Source: Hyphomicrobiales bacterium
Lineage (GTDB): Bacteria; Pseudomonadota; Alphaproteobacteria; Rhizobiales; Aestuariivirgaceae
Assembly: GCA_025356765.1 (NCBI GenBank)
Contig: JANXRO010000058.1
Location: 1 to 13,661, forward strand
Direction: 5' to 3'
Length of the DNA: 13,661 bases
Under the pieces are notes generated by a model. That model searched no databases. It saw nothing but the letters and a program-made list of their open reading frames with translations, and was not told where the DNA came from. Below, in pieces: positions 1 to 7,066 of the stretch; position 1 is the stretch's first letter; each line of letters begins with the position of its first letter. A program made the translations under genes and the position numbers.

Positions 1-604
1 ACATTTCGGGCGGCAGGCCGGCTTCATATAAAATATCGGCAAGCTTGATTGCCGTCAGCGGCGTTAAATCTGTGGGTTTGCAAACCACGCAATTATTCGT
101 GGCAATGGCTGGTGCAATTTTGTGTGAAACCATATTCAAAGGGTGATTGAAGGGCGTAATGGCAGAGATCACGCCAACGGGTTCGCGCTTGGTGAAAATC
201 TTTCGCGCTTTGCCTTGTGGCGTTAAATCACACGAAAAAATTTGCCCATCATCGTTGATTGCAAGTTGGCCAGCCAGCGAAAACACATCATAGGCTCTGC
301 CACATTCGTAAGCCGAATCTTTCAGCGAAAGGCCGAGCTCCACAGTAATCAAATGCGAAAGTTCTACGGCATATTTCTTGATCAACTCTGCGGTGCGGAA
401 CAAAATTTGTTGACGCTCATAGCGTGTGAGTTTTGGTTTGAATGCGGCGGCAATTTCAAACGCTTTTGCGGCGTGGCTGGCGTTGCCCGCAGGCACGGTG
501 CCAATCACCTCACCTGTAAATGGATAGCGCACATCAAATGTTTTTTCTGCAAAAATCTTTTTGCCGCCGATGCGCATGGCTTCATGAATGATCGTTCTTG
601 CCAT
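1..604 (-). CDS. phnY: Phosphonoacetaldehyde dehydrogenase PhnY, N-terminal part (3' end beyond the window)
   Basis: NAD-dependent aldehyde dehydrogenase superfamily enzyme expected to oxidise phosphonoacetaldehyde to phosphonoacetate, the middle step of the PhnW-PhnY-PhnA route for 2-aminoethylphosphonate. The visible 201 codons start at ATG 604-602, preceded by a GGAG Shine-Dalgarno at 612-615 with 7-nt spacing. They contain the segment DDGQIFSCDLTP (118-129), which I recognise from PhnY proteins, then the ALDH coenzyme-site segment ITPFNHP (149-155, oxyanion-hole Asn153) and a VCKP lysine (Lys177). The catalytic cysteine and glutamate lie outside the window. Start and phnA stop are 1 nt apart, so the two are surely co-translated. 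Superfamily membership is certain; the substrate rests on sequence resemblance plus the phnW/phnA neighbours. Confidence 0.88.
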   Translation of the reverse strand, partial: MARTIIHEAMRIGGKKIFAEKTFDVRYPFTGEVIGTVPAGNASHAAKAFEIAAAFKPKLTRYERQQILFRTAELIKKYAVELSHLITVELGLSLKDSAYECGRAYDVFSLAGQLAINDDGQIFSCDLTPQGKARKIFTKREPVGVISAITPFNHPLNMVSHKIAPAIATNNCVVCKPTDLTPLTAIKLADILYEAGLPPEM

Positions 605-605
605 A

Positions 606-1841
606 TTAATTCTCCACGCAATTGCAGCCGATAAAAAACGCATCAAAATTGCGCAAGGGATGCGGCAGATTTTTCAGTTTGCGATTGCTGATCACCGGCA
701 CGCGCTGTTCGGTTAATCCGCCATGCGAACGCAGCGGCGCGTCAAGCCCGGAAAGATCATGTTTGCTGGCAGATGTGCCAATCACCTTTGAAGAACTGGC
801 TCCACCCGATACAACAATCACATCGCCACAACGATCAGGCGGAAGCCCATAAAGTTTGGCCGCAACATGCTTTGGCAGAACCGCATCCATGCCGCTCAGC
901 GAACTGATAAATGCAATTGCATCATCAACTTTTACAGTGTTCAAATAGATTTGCGCGAAAGAGCCAAGCGCCCCGTGATGCACGACATAAGGATCTGTGA
1001 TCGGCAAAATAACCCGAGAGGTTCCAACACCAAATTTATGGTCCATCGCATCTTGCAAATAGATCACATCAGGCTTTCCATCAGCCAAATGTTTATCTTT
1101 CATGCCATGATCAGCAACAATAATTAAGTTGCAATCCAACGCATCAAGCTGGCCTACATATCCATCCATCATCGCATAAAATGAATTTGCTCCAGCAGAA
1201 CCAGGTGCAAATTTATGTTGAACATAATCCGTGGTGGAAAGATACATCAGGTCTGGTCTGTCACGTTTTAATAACTTAACGCCAGCCGCAAAAACAAATT
1301 CAGAAAGATCAGCCGAATAAACTTCCGGCAAAGGCTTTCCCACAAAGTTTAAAACATCTGCAATGCCGTTGTCTGCCAGATTGGCTTTGTCTGCCTTTTC
1401 AGATGAAAAACAAATGGCTGAACCATCAAATTTCAGCCCATGGCCCAATAACAACCGCAGTTTATCCTTTGCCGTAACGAGGCAAATTTTAGCACCCGCC
1501 TTTTGAAATTCAGCAAACAGTGTTGGCGCTGTTAGCCATTTGGGATCGTTCATCATCGTTTCCAAACCCGTGGCGGGGTCGATGAGATAGTTGCCGCAAA
1601 TGCCATGCACATCAGGTGTGCGGCCCGTTGCAATCGACATATTGTTTGGATTGGTGAAAGACGGAATAACACAATCGCCGAGGAGATTTTCACCCTTGGC
1701 GATGATAGAAGCCAAGTTCGGCATCAGCCCTTGGGCCATTGCACCATTCATATAATCAGGCTCACTGCCATCACAGCAAATTACCACGATGGGCCGTGTG
1801 GGCCATTGATATGTGCGGTCGTTAATCAGAAGCTGTTTCAA
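606..1841 (-). CDS. phnA: Phosphonoacetate hydrolase PhnA
   Basis: Alkaline-phosphatase-superfamily di-metal hydrolase that cleaves the C-P bond of phosphonoacetate to acetate and phosphate; cytoplasmic, 411 aa with no signal peptide. The full superfamily metal/nucleophile set is visible: Asp24 (CCDGSEPDY), nucleophile Thr63 (SFTNPNN), Asp205 and His209 (TTDYVQH), Asp244-His245 (VADHGM) and His373 (RSHGG). Lysines in TAKDK (123-127) fall where carboxylate-binding lysines are expected. The start appears to be TTG at 1841-1839, because the phnW TGA stop lies in frame immediately upstream and the next in-frame Met is residue 31, after the first metal ligand. A Shine-Dalgarno GAGG inside the last codons of phnW sits 6 nt before that TTG. 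With phnW upstream and phnY 1 nt downstream, it forms a complete aminoethylphosphonate-to-acetate operon. Confidence 0.93.
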   Translation of the reverse strand: MKQLLINDRTYQWPTRPIVVICCDGSEPDYMNGAMAQGLMPNLASIIAKGENLLGDCVIPSFTNPNNMSIATGRTPDVHGICGNYLIDPATGLETMMNDPKWLTAPTLFAEFQKAGAKICLVTAKDKLRLLLGHGLKFDGSAICFSSEKADKANLADNGIADVLNFVGKPLPEVYSADLSEFVFAAGVKLLKRDRPDLMYLSTTDYVQHKFAPGSAGANSFYAMMDGYVGQLDALDCNLIIVADHGMKDKHLADGKPDVIYLQDAMDHKFGVGTSRVILPITDPYVVHHGALGSFAQIYLNTVKVDDAIAFISSLSGMDAVLPKHVAAKLYGLPPDRCGDVIVVSGGASSSKVIGTSASKHDLSGLDAPLRSHGGLTEQRVPVISNRKLKNLPHPLRNFDAFFIGCNCVEN

Positions 1842-1851
1842 TCAATCCCTC
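1839..1851 (-). promoter_or_regulatory. Ribosome-binding site and TTG start of phnA
   Basis: On the minus strand GAGGGA (1851-1846) lies within the last codons of phnW, followed by the phnW TGA stop (1844-1842) and directly by TTG (1841-1839). No ATG or GTG is available in frame before the catalytic core. The site therefore decides the start and implies translational coupling of phnA to phnW. Confidence 0.6.
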
Positions 1852-3011
1852 GGGGCCATGTCTTTAACATTCATTGCGGCCAACACGTGTTTGATCGCTT
1901 CCACAACGCGGATCATCACATTTTCATCGATGTGGCCAATTGTGCCAATCCGAAAACTATCGCGCTTTGTAAGTTTGCCGGGATAGATCGCAAAACCATG
2001 CTTTCGCAAAGCCTCATAGAATTCATCAAACTTAAAATTCTCATCGCGCGGTGTGAGAAATGTCTGGATGATAGGCCCCGCTTCGTTGCCAGAGAGCAAC
2101 GGCTGAATGCCAATTTCGACCATGCCTTTTAATAAAATATCGGCGTTGCGCTGATAGCGTCTTTCACGCTGTGCTGGCCCGCCTTCTTCATCAAGTTCGC
2201 GCAAGGCTTGGCGAAATGCCACCAGCGCATGGGTGGGCGGCGTAAACCGAAACTGGCCCGTTGCTTCAAGCCCTTTCCATTGTTCATATAAATCCAGCAC
2301 CACCGAATGTGATTGCGCTTCTGATGCCACCAGCAAATCTCGCTTCACCAACACATAAGAAAATCCGGGGATACCCTCTATGCATTTATTGGACGAAGAA
2401 ACCAGAACGTCAATTTCATCACGCGCCATATCAACTTCAAGCGCACCGAATGACGACATGGCATCAACCATGAAAATTCGGCCTTGCGATTTCACTTCCC
2501 GCGCCAATTCAGAAAGCGGGTTCACAATGCCAGACGTTGTTTCACAGTGGATAAGCCAAACATGGCTGATGGCTTTATCTTCTTCCAAAAGCTTTTTGAA
2601 ATGCTTGGGCTCAATCTGCGTCACATCGGCTTTGCTGATGCGTTCATGGGGGCGGCCAATTGTTTCTAAAATTTTTGCGGCGCGTTCGCCATAAGCGCCA
2701 TTGGCAACCACCAAAGTTTTTTTGCGTCGTGCTGGAGCAAAGCTGCCAAGCGCTGCCTCGATTGCAAAAGTGCCAGAGCCTTGCATGATCACACATTCAT
2801 AGCTGTCATCACAGCCAGCAAGCCGCAAAAGTTCTTGGCGAATTTCTTTTACAAGTTTGCGAAATTCAACATCGCGCGAACCCCAATCCGCAAGCAGCGC
2901 CATTTTAACGCCGCGCGATGTTGTCAGCGGCCCCGGCGTGAGCAGATAAGGCATATCTTCTTGGCCATCGGGCCCTTGAAAATTCATGCCGATCGGCGAT
3001 TTTGCTACCAT
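1842..3011 (-). CDS. phnW: 2-aminoethylphosphonate:pyruvate transaminase PhnW
   Basis: PLP-dependent class V aminotransferase that moves the amino group of 2-aminoethylphosphonate to pyruvate, giving phosphonoacetaldehyde and alanine. The 389-aa product has the family N-terminus PYLLTPGPLTTS (21-32), the glycine-rich PLP phosphate segment MQGSGTFAIEAALGS (76-90), Asp183 in VDAMSSFG (pyridine nitrogen contact), the Schiff-base Lys209 in SSSNKCIEGIPGF, and RIGTIGHI (354-361) with the carboxylate-binding Arg. The first about 20 residues precede the conserved core, but ATG 3011-3009 has a good Shine-Dalgarno (GGGAG, 3018-3022, 6-nt spacing). It is the first gene of phnW-phnA-phnY and begins 42 nt after thiQ. 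A predicted promoter with a palindromic spacer lies just upstream. No phosphonatase (phnX) is seen; phnA/phnY point to the hydrolase branch instead. Confidence 0.94.
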   Translation of the reverse strand: MVAKSPIGMNFQGPDGQEDMPYLLTPGPLTTSRGVKMALLADWGSRDVEFRKLVKEIRQELLRLAGCDDSYECVIMQGSGTFAIEAALGSFAPARRKKTLVVANGAYGERAAKILETIGRPHERISKADVTQIEPKHFKKLLEEDKAISHVWLIHCETTSGIVNPLSELAREVKSQGRIFMVDAMSSFGALEVDMARDEIDVLVSSSNKCIEGIPGFSYVLVKRDLLVASEAQSHSVVLDLYEQWKGLEATGQFRFTPPTHALVAFRQALRELDEEGGPAQRERRYQRNADILLKGMVEIGIQPLLSGNEAGPIIQTFLTPRDENFKFDEFYEALRKHGFAIYPGKLTKRDSFRIGTIGHIDENVMIRVVEAIKHVLAAMNVKDMAPRD

Positions 3012-3028
3012 GTGTTTCTCCCATCGCT

Positions 3029-3057
3029 ATTAGAAAGGATCAGCGCTGAAAGGTCAA
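3029..3057 (-). promoter_or_regulatory. Predicted sigma-70-type promoter of phnWAY with palindromic spacer
   Basis: On the minus strand a -35 box TTGACC (3057-3052, 5 of 6 consensus) is followed after exactly 17 nt by a -10 box TCTAAT (3034-3029, 5 of 6). The -35 box overlaps the TGA stop of thiQ. The spacer holds a perfect 10-bp palindrome TCAGCGCTGA (3040-3049), a plausible repressor operator. Transcription would start near 3022, leaving a very short leader with the GGGAG ribosome-binding site almost at its 5' end; that is the weak point of the prediction. Confidence 0.5.
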
Positions 3058-3755
3058 TTCGATTGGCCCAGATATTTGGCCACTTCAGGAAGCGTCTGGC
3101 TGAAAAAAGTGTTGGTTTGTTGAGGTTTTTGCACCACGCCGCCATCCACAAAAATAACTGACTGGGCCACGCGTTTTGCCTCATCTGGTTGGTGCGTCAC
3201 CAATAAGGTGGTCAATTTTCGCTCTGTTGTAATATCCTGCACAAGCTTCAACATTTCCAAACGAAGCCCCGGATCAAGTGCGGCGAAGGGTTCGTCCAAC
3301 AATAGAATTTTGGATTGCCTCACCAAAACACGGGCCAAAGCAACGCGCTGGCGCTCACCACCGGAAAGATGACTGGGCAAACGCGCGCCATAGTGGCCAA
3401 GGCCAACGCGTTCTAATGCCGCCTGCACAGCAACCAATTGCGCGCGTGAAAGCTTAAGGCTTGGATCTATCCCAATGGCCACATTATCTTGAACAGTCAT
3501 ATGAGCAAACACATTGTGATCTTGAAACACCATGCTGATGGGCCGGGCCGCAGGTGGGGCTGCAGTAAAATCATGCCCATTAATATTCAGTGTGCCCGAT
3601 GAGAGGCTTTCAAACCCAGCGATAATATTGAGCAACGTGGATTTGCCGGCACCACTTGGCCCCAAGATTGCACAAAAATTCTGATCAGCGATTTCGAGAT
3701 CAATCTGCAGCGAAAAATCTTGGTGGCGATAAAACCCTTTTTCAAGCTTGATCAT
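3054..3755 (-). CDS. thiQ: Thiamine ABC transporter ATP-binding protein ThiQ
   Basis: Cytoplasmic ATPase that powers the thiamine/TMP/TPP importer ThiBPQ. The 233-aa chain has Walker A GPSGAGKST (32-40), Q-loop Gln78 in MVFQD, the ABC signature LSGGE (130-134), Walker B LLLDEP (151-156), the D-loop and switch His188 (THQ). The segments AILGPSGAGKSTLLN and GHDFTAAPPAARPISMVFQ closely follow Escherichia coli ThiQ as I recall it. An upstream in-frame start would add six residues (MLPRKP), but ATG 3755-3753 (MIKLEKGFY) matches the family N-terminus. It overlaps the end of thiP by 14 nt, indicating translational coupling. The product is short, with no regulatory C-terminal domain, as usual for ThiQ. 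Confidence 0.93.
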   Translation of the reverse strand: MIKLEKGFYRHQDFSLQIDLEIADQNFCAILGPSGAGKSTLLNIIAGFESLSSGTLNINGHDFTAAPPAARPISMVFQDHNVFAHMTVQDNVAIGIDPSLKLSRAQLVAVQAALERVGLGHYGARLPSHLSGGERQRVALARVLVRQSKILLLDEPFAALDPGLRLEMLKLVQDITTERKLTTLLVTHQPDEAKRVAQSVIFVDGGVVQKPQQTNTFFSQTLPEVAKYLGQSN

Positions 3756-5238
3756 AGGTTTTCTCGGCAACAAAAGTTAACCCGCCGCATATGATCAGCA
3801 GCAGCAGGGCCGTGCCGGCCGCATCTCCGCTGCGATAATGCCCCATCTCAATATGAAGCAAGCTTGGCAGCGTGATAATGCCATGGCTGCCCAAAAGTGT
3901 GATGGCAGTGAGATCACCCAAAGATAATACGGACGCCATTAAAAATGCTTGCGCCAGCGGGCGGCGCAATATTGGCAATTCTACGTTTTGAAAAATTTGC
4001 CATGGTGAAAAATTCAATTGCTTCGCCAATTTCAAATGATCACGGGTGATGCGGGCAAAGCCAATACGCAAAGCCGAAACAGCAAAGGGCAGGGCCATTA
4101 AGCTGTTGAGCAGAATGATGAATGCCACAGTGGTAAAGGCGTTGTCGACGAAGCGAAAGATTAACAAAAACCACCCTGTGGCAAGAACTGCAGGTGGCAC
4201 AATAAACGCCGCAAGACTTGCGATTTGTGATGGCGCATCATTTACCTTTGCCAAAGGCCAAGCCAGCAAAAGCGCAACAACCGCAGACAGCAATGCCACG
4301 GCAAAACTGGTGGACAAGGCCTGCATTGTCAAAGCGGTGAAGTGCAGATGGAAAAGCCCCTGAGCAACAACCGCAATGAGGGGTGGCAACACAATGGCCA
4401 ATGCAACAACACTTAAACACACATCAAAAAGTTTTGATGCAAACATTTGGTTGTCAAATCTTCTGATGTTTTGCCTTAAGGCTGGCGTGACTATTCCCGC
4501 TTTTATCATTTGTGCTGCCGCACTGACCAGCACCGCTGACAATAAAATTTGCAGCAACGCTAGCTGCAACGCTCGCGGCAAATCAAAATCCATTCTCAAT
4601 GATTGATAAATCGCCACTTCCAACGTTGTGGACGATGCGCCACCTAAGGTGAGAACGATAATAAAGCTTGCTGAGCACAGCAAAAAGATCAAAGCGCCAA
4701 CATTGGGCAACAGGGTTTTGAGCAACGGCCATTCAACATGTTTGAATATAGCCGGCTCATTAAAATTGAGCTGGGCAGCAAGCCTGAAGTTTTCGGGCTG
4801 TGCTGTTTGCAAACCATAGAAAAATATTCGTGTTGCCATGGGCAGATTAAAAAACACGTGGGCCAATACAATGCCGGGAAGGCCATAGAGTTCGAAAAAA
4901 TGCGGAAATATTCCGCTCTCCCCAAACAATGACGTAAGCCCCAATATCGCAACAATGGCGGGAACCGCCATGGGCAGTGCAAAACTTTGCAAAATAGCTT
5001 TGCGGCCCAAAAAGTCTCGTCGCGCCAAGGCACGCGCTGTAAACATTCCAAGTGCGAGCGAAAAAACAGTGGAAAGAAAAGCTTGTTCAAGTGTGAAAAG
5101 CAACACTGAAAAGATTGAACGATCAAGCGCAAATGTTGACACAGCGCTGTGCAACACCAGCCAGAATAAAGGCAATAGTCCAGCAAGAATCGTGCAGGCA
5201 ATCAATGCCTGCACGATGCGCGAATAAGAACTAGCCAT
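3742..5238 (-). CDS. thiP: Thiamine ABC transporter permease ThiP
   Basis: Inner-membrane permease of the thiamine/TPP importer. At 498 aa it is a fused double permease with two homologous halves of about six membrane segments each; other importers often use two separate genes. The ThiP hallmark LAHVFFNLPMATR (125-137) lies in half one. Two EAA-type loops that contact ThiQ are visible around 151-174 (AAQLNFNEPAIFKHVEWP) and 401-428 (AKQLNFSPWQIFQNVELP); each keeps the pattern but replaces the central glycine with asparagine. The C-terminal segment SLGDLTAITLLG and the HYRSGDAAGTAL stretch also follow ThiP. Start ATG 5238 overlaps thiB by 8 nt and the end overlaps thiQ by 14 nt. Confidence 0.93.
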   Translation of the reverse strand: MASSYSRIVQALIACTILAGLLPLFWLVLHSAVSTFALDRSIFSVLLFTLEQAFLSTVFSLALGMFTARALARRDFLGRKAILQSFALPMAVPAIVAILGLTSLFGESGIFPHFFELYGLPGIVLAHVFFNLPMATRIFFYGLQTAQPENFRLAAQLNFNEPAIFKHVEWPLLKTLLPNVGALIFLLCSASFIIVLTLGGASSTTLEVAIYQSLRMDFDLPRALQLALLQILLSAVLVSAAAQMIKAGIVTPALRQNIRRFDNQMFASKLFDVCLSVVALAIVLPPLIAVVAQGLFHLHFTALTMQALSTSFAVALLSAVVALLLAWPLAKVNDAPSQIASLAAFIVPPAVLATGWFLLIFRFVDNAFTTVAFIILLNSLMALPFAVSALRIGFARITRDHLKLAKQLNFSPWQIFQNVELPILRRPLAQAFLMASVLSLGDLTAITLLGSHGIITLPSLLHIEMGHYRSGDAAGTALLLLIICGGLTFVAEKTYDQA

Positions 5239-6226
5239 TCACTGCCTTTTGCCACTCGTCAATCCAATCACGGCGATGGGCAAACACGTCTTCAGGGGAA
5301 TAGAGCAAGGTCTTTGCGGGCTTCACCAATTTGCCGAAAGCATCGGGCAGGGGAGTGGATGTTTGCGAGGCCGGCATCATCCAATTATTCTGTGGAATTT
5401 CATTTTGAAAATCAGGCGTCAAAACAAAGTCCATAAATTTTTCTGCTAAAGCATGGTGCTTTGAAGCCTCGATCAAACCCGCCACTTCAATTTGCAAATA
5501 ATGCCCTTCAGCAAAATCTGCTGCCTGATATTTCTCAGTTTTATCAACCACCATATGATAGGCGGGCGAAGTGACGTAAGAGAAAACCATTGGCGCTTCC
5601 CCTTTGGTGAAAAGCGCATAGGCCGCATCCCACGAAGGGGCAGTGGTTAAAATGCGCGGCTTCAGTTTCATCCAAGCATCTGCCGCCTTGTCACCGTAAA
5701 CTGTTTTCATCCACAGCAAAAATCCAAGACCAGGCGTTGACGCGCGTGGATCTTCCAAAATGATTTTTTGTGACGCATCGCCGTTCACCAATTCATCCAG
5801 GCTTTTTGGCGGATTGGGCATTTTTTCGGTGTTATAAACCACAGCAAAATGGCCATAATCATAGGGTAGGAATGTATCATCATTCCAACCGCCCGGCACA
5901 ATGGCGCGCTTCACATCAATGCCATGCTTGCCAAAAATGCCAAGTGATTTTGCCTCTGCGGTCAGGTTGGTATCCAGGCCCAACACAACATCTGCTGTGG
6001 TGGCTTTGCCTTCAAGCTTCAAACGGTTAAGCATGGCAACGCCATCGCCCAAGGCCACCCAGGTCAACTCGCAATCACAAGTTTTTTCGAATGCGGCTTT
6101 GATATTTTTGCCGGGGCCATAGTCTCCGGAAAAACTATCATAGGTATAAACCGTCAACGTGTCTTTGGACACTGCTGGAAGCGCCAATAGTGTTGTTGCT
6201 AATAAAGTGAAAATAAATTTCGTCAT
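5231..6226 (-). CDS. thiB: Thiamine-binding periplasmic protein ThiB (TbpA)
   Basis: Periplasmic receptor that captures thiamine, TMP or TPP and hands it to ThiPQ. The 331-aa product has an N-terminal signal peptide (hydrophobic core about 4-16, likely cleavage after AVS at 18-20). It then shows the ThiB signatures LTVYTYDSFSGDYGPG, CDCELTWVALGDG, LNRLKLEGK, ADVVLGLD, PGGWNDDTFLPYDYG, STPGLGFLLWM, SYVTSPAYH, EGHYLQIE and NNWMMPAS, in the order found in E. coli TbpA. A longer in-frame start at 6274 exists but would lie in the riboswitch leader. ATG 6226-6224 has Shine-Dalgarno AGAAGGA (6232-6238, 5-nt spacing) and puts the signal peptide at the N-terminus. It is the first gene of thiBPQ and lies directly behind a TPP riboswitch, so it should be repressed when TPP is plentiful. 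Confidence 0.96.
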   Translation of the reverse strand: MTKFIFTLLATTLLALPAVSKDTLTVYTYDSFSGDYGPGKNIKAAFEKTCDCELTWVALGDGVAMLNRLKLEGKATTADVVLGLDTNLTAEAKSLGIFGKHGIDVKRAIVPGGWNDDTFLPYDYGHFAVVYNTEKMPNPPKSLDELVNGDASQKIILEDPRASTPGLGFLLWMKTVYGDKAADAWMKLKPRILTTAPSWDAAYALFTKGEAPMVFSYVTSPAYHMVVDKTEKYQAADFAEGHYLQIEVAGLIEASKHHALAEKFMDFVLTPDFQNEIPQNNWMMPASQTSTPLPDAFGKLVKPAKTLLYSPEDVFAHRRDWIDEWQKAVNG

Positions 6227-6263
6227 CGTTTTCCTTCTTAAAAATGATGCGAAAGAATACGAT

Positions 6264-6330
6264 GGGTCGATCATTCAACCCGCCCGCAATCCCTCCGCTG
6301 GTATAAGCCAGATCAGGTTCAGCGGGTTGA
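6264..6330 (-). promoter_or_regulatory. Predicted expression platform of the TPP riboswitch (alternative stems)
   Basis: Read on the minus strand, GGGTTGA (6281-6275), loop ATGA, TCGACCC (6270-6264) can form a 7-bp hairpin with one G-U pair right after the aptamer. The same strand region, GCGGGTTGA (6283-6275), is also a perfect 9-nt complement of TCAACCCGC (6330-6322), which is the 3' side of aptamer helix P2. The two pairings exclude each other, the usual layout of a riboswitch decision element. No strong U-run follows the hairpin (only a mixed, moderately T-rich stretch to about 6240), so the class (terminator, Rho-dependent, or translational) is not settled. Confidence 0.55.
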
Positions 6331-6373
6331 GACGCGAAGTCTCTCTCAGCTTCAAACGAAGCACCCCGTTGAG
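6286..6373 (-). promoter_or_regulatory. TPP riboswitch (THI box) upstream of thiBPQ
   Basis: The conserved THI-box elements occur in order on the minus strand: CGGGGTGC (6368-6361), GCTGAGA (6350-6344), ACCCG (6327-6323), ACCTGATCTGG (6318-6308) and CCAGCGGAGGGA (6301-6290). Helices visible by eye are P1 (CAA/TTG, 6369-6371 with 6287-6289, short), P2 (CGGGGT with ACCCG), P3 (CTTC-GTTT-GAAG, 6361-6350), an optional P3a (GAGAC/GTCTC, 6343-6339 with 6333-6329) and P5 (CTGG/CCAG). It binds thiamine diphosphate in the mRNA leader and should switch off the downstream transporter genes when TPP is high. Confidence 0.96.
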
Positions 6374-6383
6374 AGCAAGGCTG

Positions 6384-6412
6384 TTAATAGTCTCGTCATG
6401 TTGGTCTTGCAA
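6384..6412 (-). promoter_or_regulatory. Candidate promoter of thiBPQ
   Basis: Minus-strand TTGCAA (6412-6407, 4 of 6 to the -35 consensus), a 17-nt spacer, and TATTAA (6389-6384, 4 of 6 to the -10 consensus). A start near 6377 would begin the transcript a few bases before riboswitch helix P1, which is the expected position. It lies inside the leader of the divergent kinase gene. Confidence 0.4.
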
Positions 6413-6436
6413 GCCTTGTTCTGCTATGAGCAGCCG

Positions 6437-7066
6437 ATGAGCAGATATGCAATTTTATTGGGCGGCGGTTTGACGGTGACCAAACGCCTGCGCAAGCAAC
6501 TTGAAGGCGCGCGTTATATCGCGGCTGACGGCGGCATTGTGCATGCTGAAGCTTTGGGCTTTGCACCAGAGGTGTGGGTGGGAGATTTTGACTCCACCAA
6601 CAAGAATATGGAGCGTAAGTTCGAAGACATTCCGCGCCAAACGCACCTGGTCGAAAAAGATGCCAGTGATGGCGAATTGGCAATTTCAGAAGCGCTGCGG
6701 CAAGGTGCAACATCATTGATTTTGGTGGGCGGCTTCGGCGGCCAGCTTGATCATGTTTTGGCCCATTGTGGATTTTTGGTTGCCTTGGCCAAGCGTGATG
6801 TGGATATTTTTATGACATCAGGCACCGAAGAAGCCCGCGCGTTGGTGGGCGACGCGCAATTGAATGATTTGCCCACGGGAACTCGCATCAGCCTAATGCC
6901 GATGACAGATTTGGTTGGCCTTTCAATCAGCGGAGTGCGCTGGCCTTTGAATAAACGAAATGTGAAATTGGGTAGCGCTTTAACCTTGGCAAATATTTCT
7001 GAGGGCGAAGTGGCAATCTCTTTGCAGCATGGCCATGGAATAGTGATAACCTATCACCATGACTGA
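6437..7066 (+). CDS. Thiamine diphosphokinase (thiamine pyrophosphokinase)
   Basis: Transfers pyrophosphate from ATP to thiamine to make TPP in one step in the cytoplasm. The 209-aa product shows the TPK catalytic motifs IAADGG (28-33), WVGDFDS (47-53), EKDASDGELAI (73-83, with metal-binding Asp residues) and GGFGGQLDHVL (98-108). A C-terminal thiamine-binding domain follows, with LSISGVRWPL (162-171) and an ISEGEVAISLQHG stretch. A start at 6398 is possible but adds 13 unconserved residues; ATG 6437 (MSRYAILLGG) fits the family, though its Shine-Dalgarno is weak. It is divergent from the TPP-riboswitch-controlled thiBPQ operon and completes a thiamine-salvage pathway. The TPP riboswitch is on the opposite strand and does not control this gene. 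The end overlaps the next gene by 8 nt. Confidence 0.92.
   Translation: MSRYAILLGGGLTVTKRLRKQLEGARYIAADGGIVHAEALGFAPEVWVGDFDSTNKNMERKFEDIPRQTHLVEKDASDGELAISEALRQGATSLILVGGFGGQLDHVLAHCGFLVALAKRDVDIFMTSGTEEARALVGDAQLNDLPTGTRISLMPMTDLVGLSISGVRWPLNKRNVKLGSALTLANISEGEVAISLQHGHGIVITYHHD

Noticed and set aside
242..634. Plus-strand 130-codon ORF
   Set aside because: It lies antisense to the well-supported phnY reading frame and its protein resembles nothing I recognise.
3033..3053. Direct repeat GAAAGG twice, 15 bp apart, around the phnW palindrome
   Set aside because: Six-base repeats at this distance are easily chance; the palindrome and promoter explain the site better.
4689..5201. Minus-strand 170-codon ORF inside thiP
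   Set aside because: Out-of-frame shadow of the ThiP coding sequence, Cys/Phe/Leu-rich as expected from a frame-shifted membrane gene.
6227..6274. N-terminal extension of ThiB by 16 residues
   Set aside because: It would place non-hydrophobic residues before the signal peptide and start inside the riboswitch leader; ATG 6226 has a good ribosome-binding site.
6401..6436. Leaderless promoter for the thiamine diphosphokinase (TTGGTC and CTATGA)
   Set aside because: Both boxes match poorly and the same bases serve the better thiBPQ promoter on the other strand.
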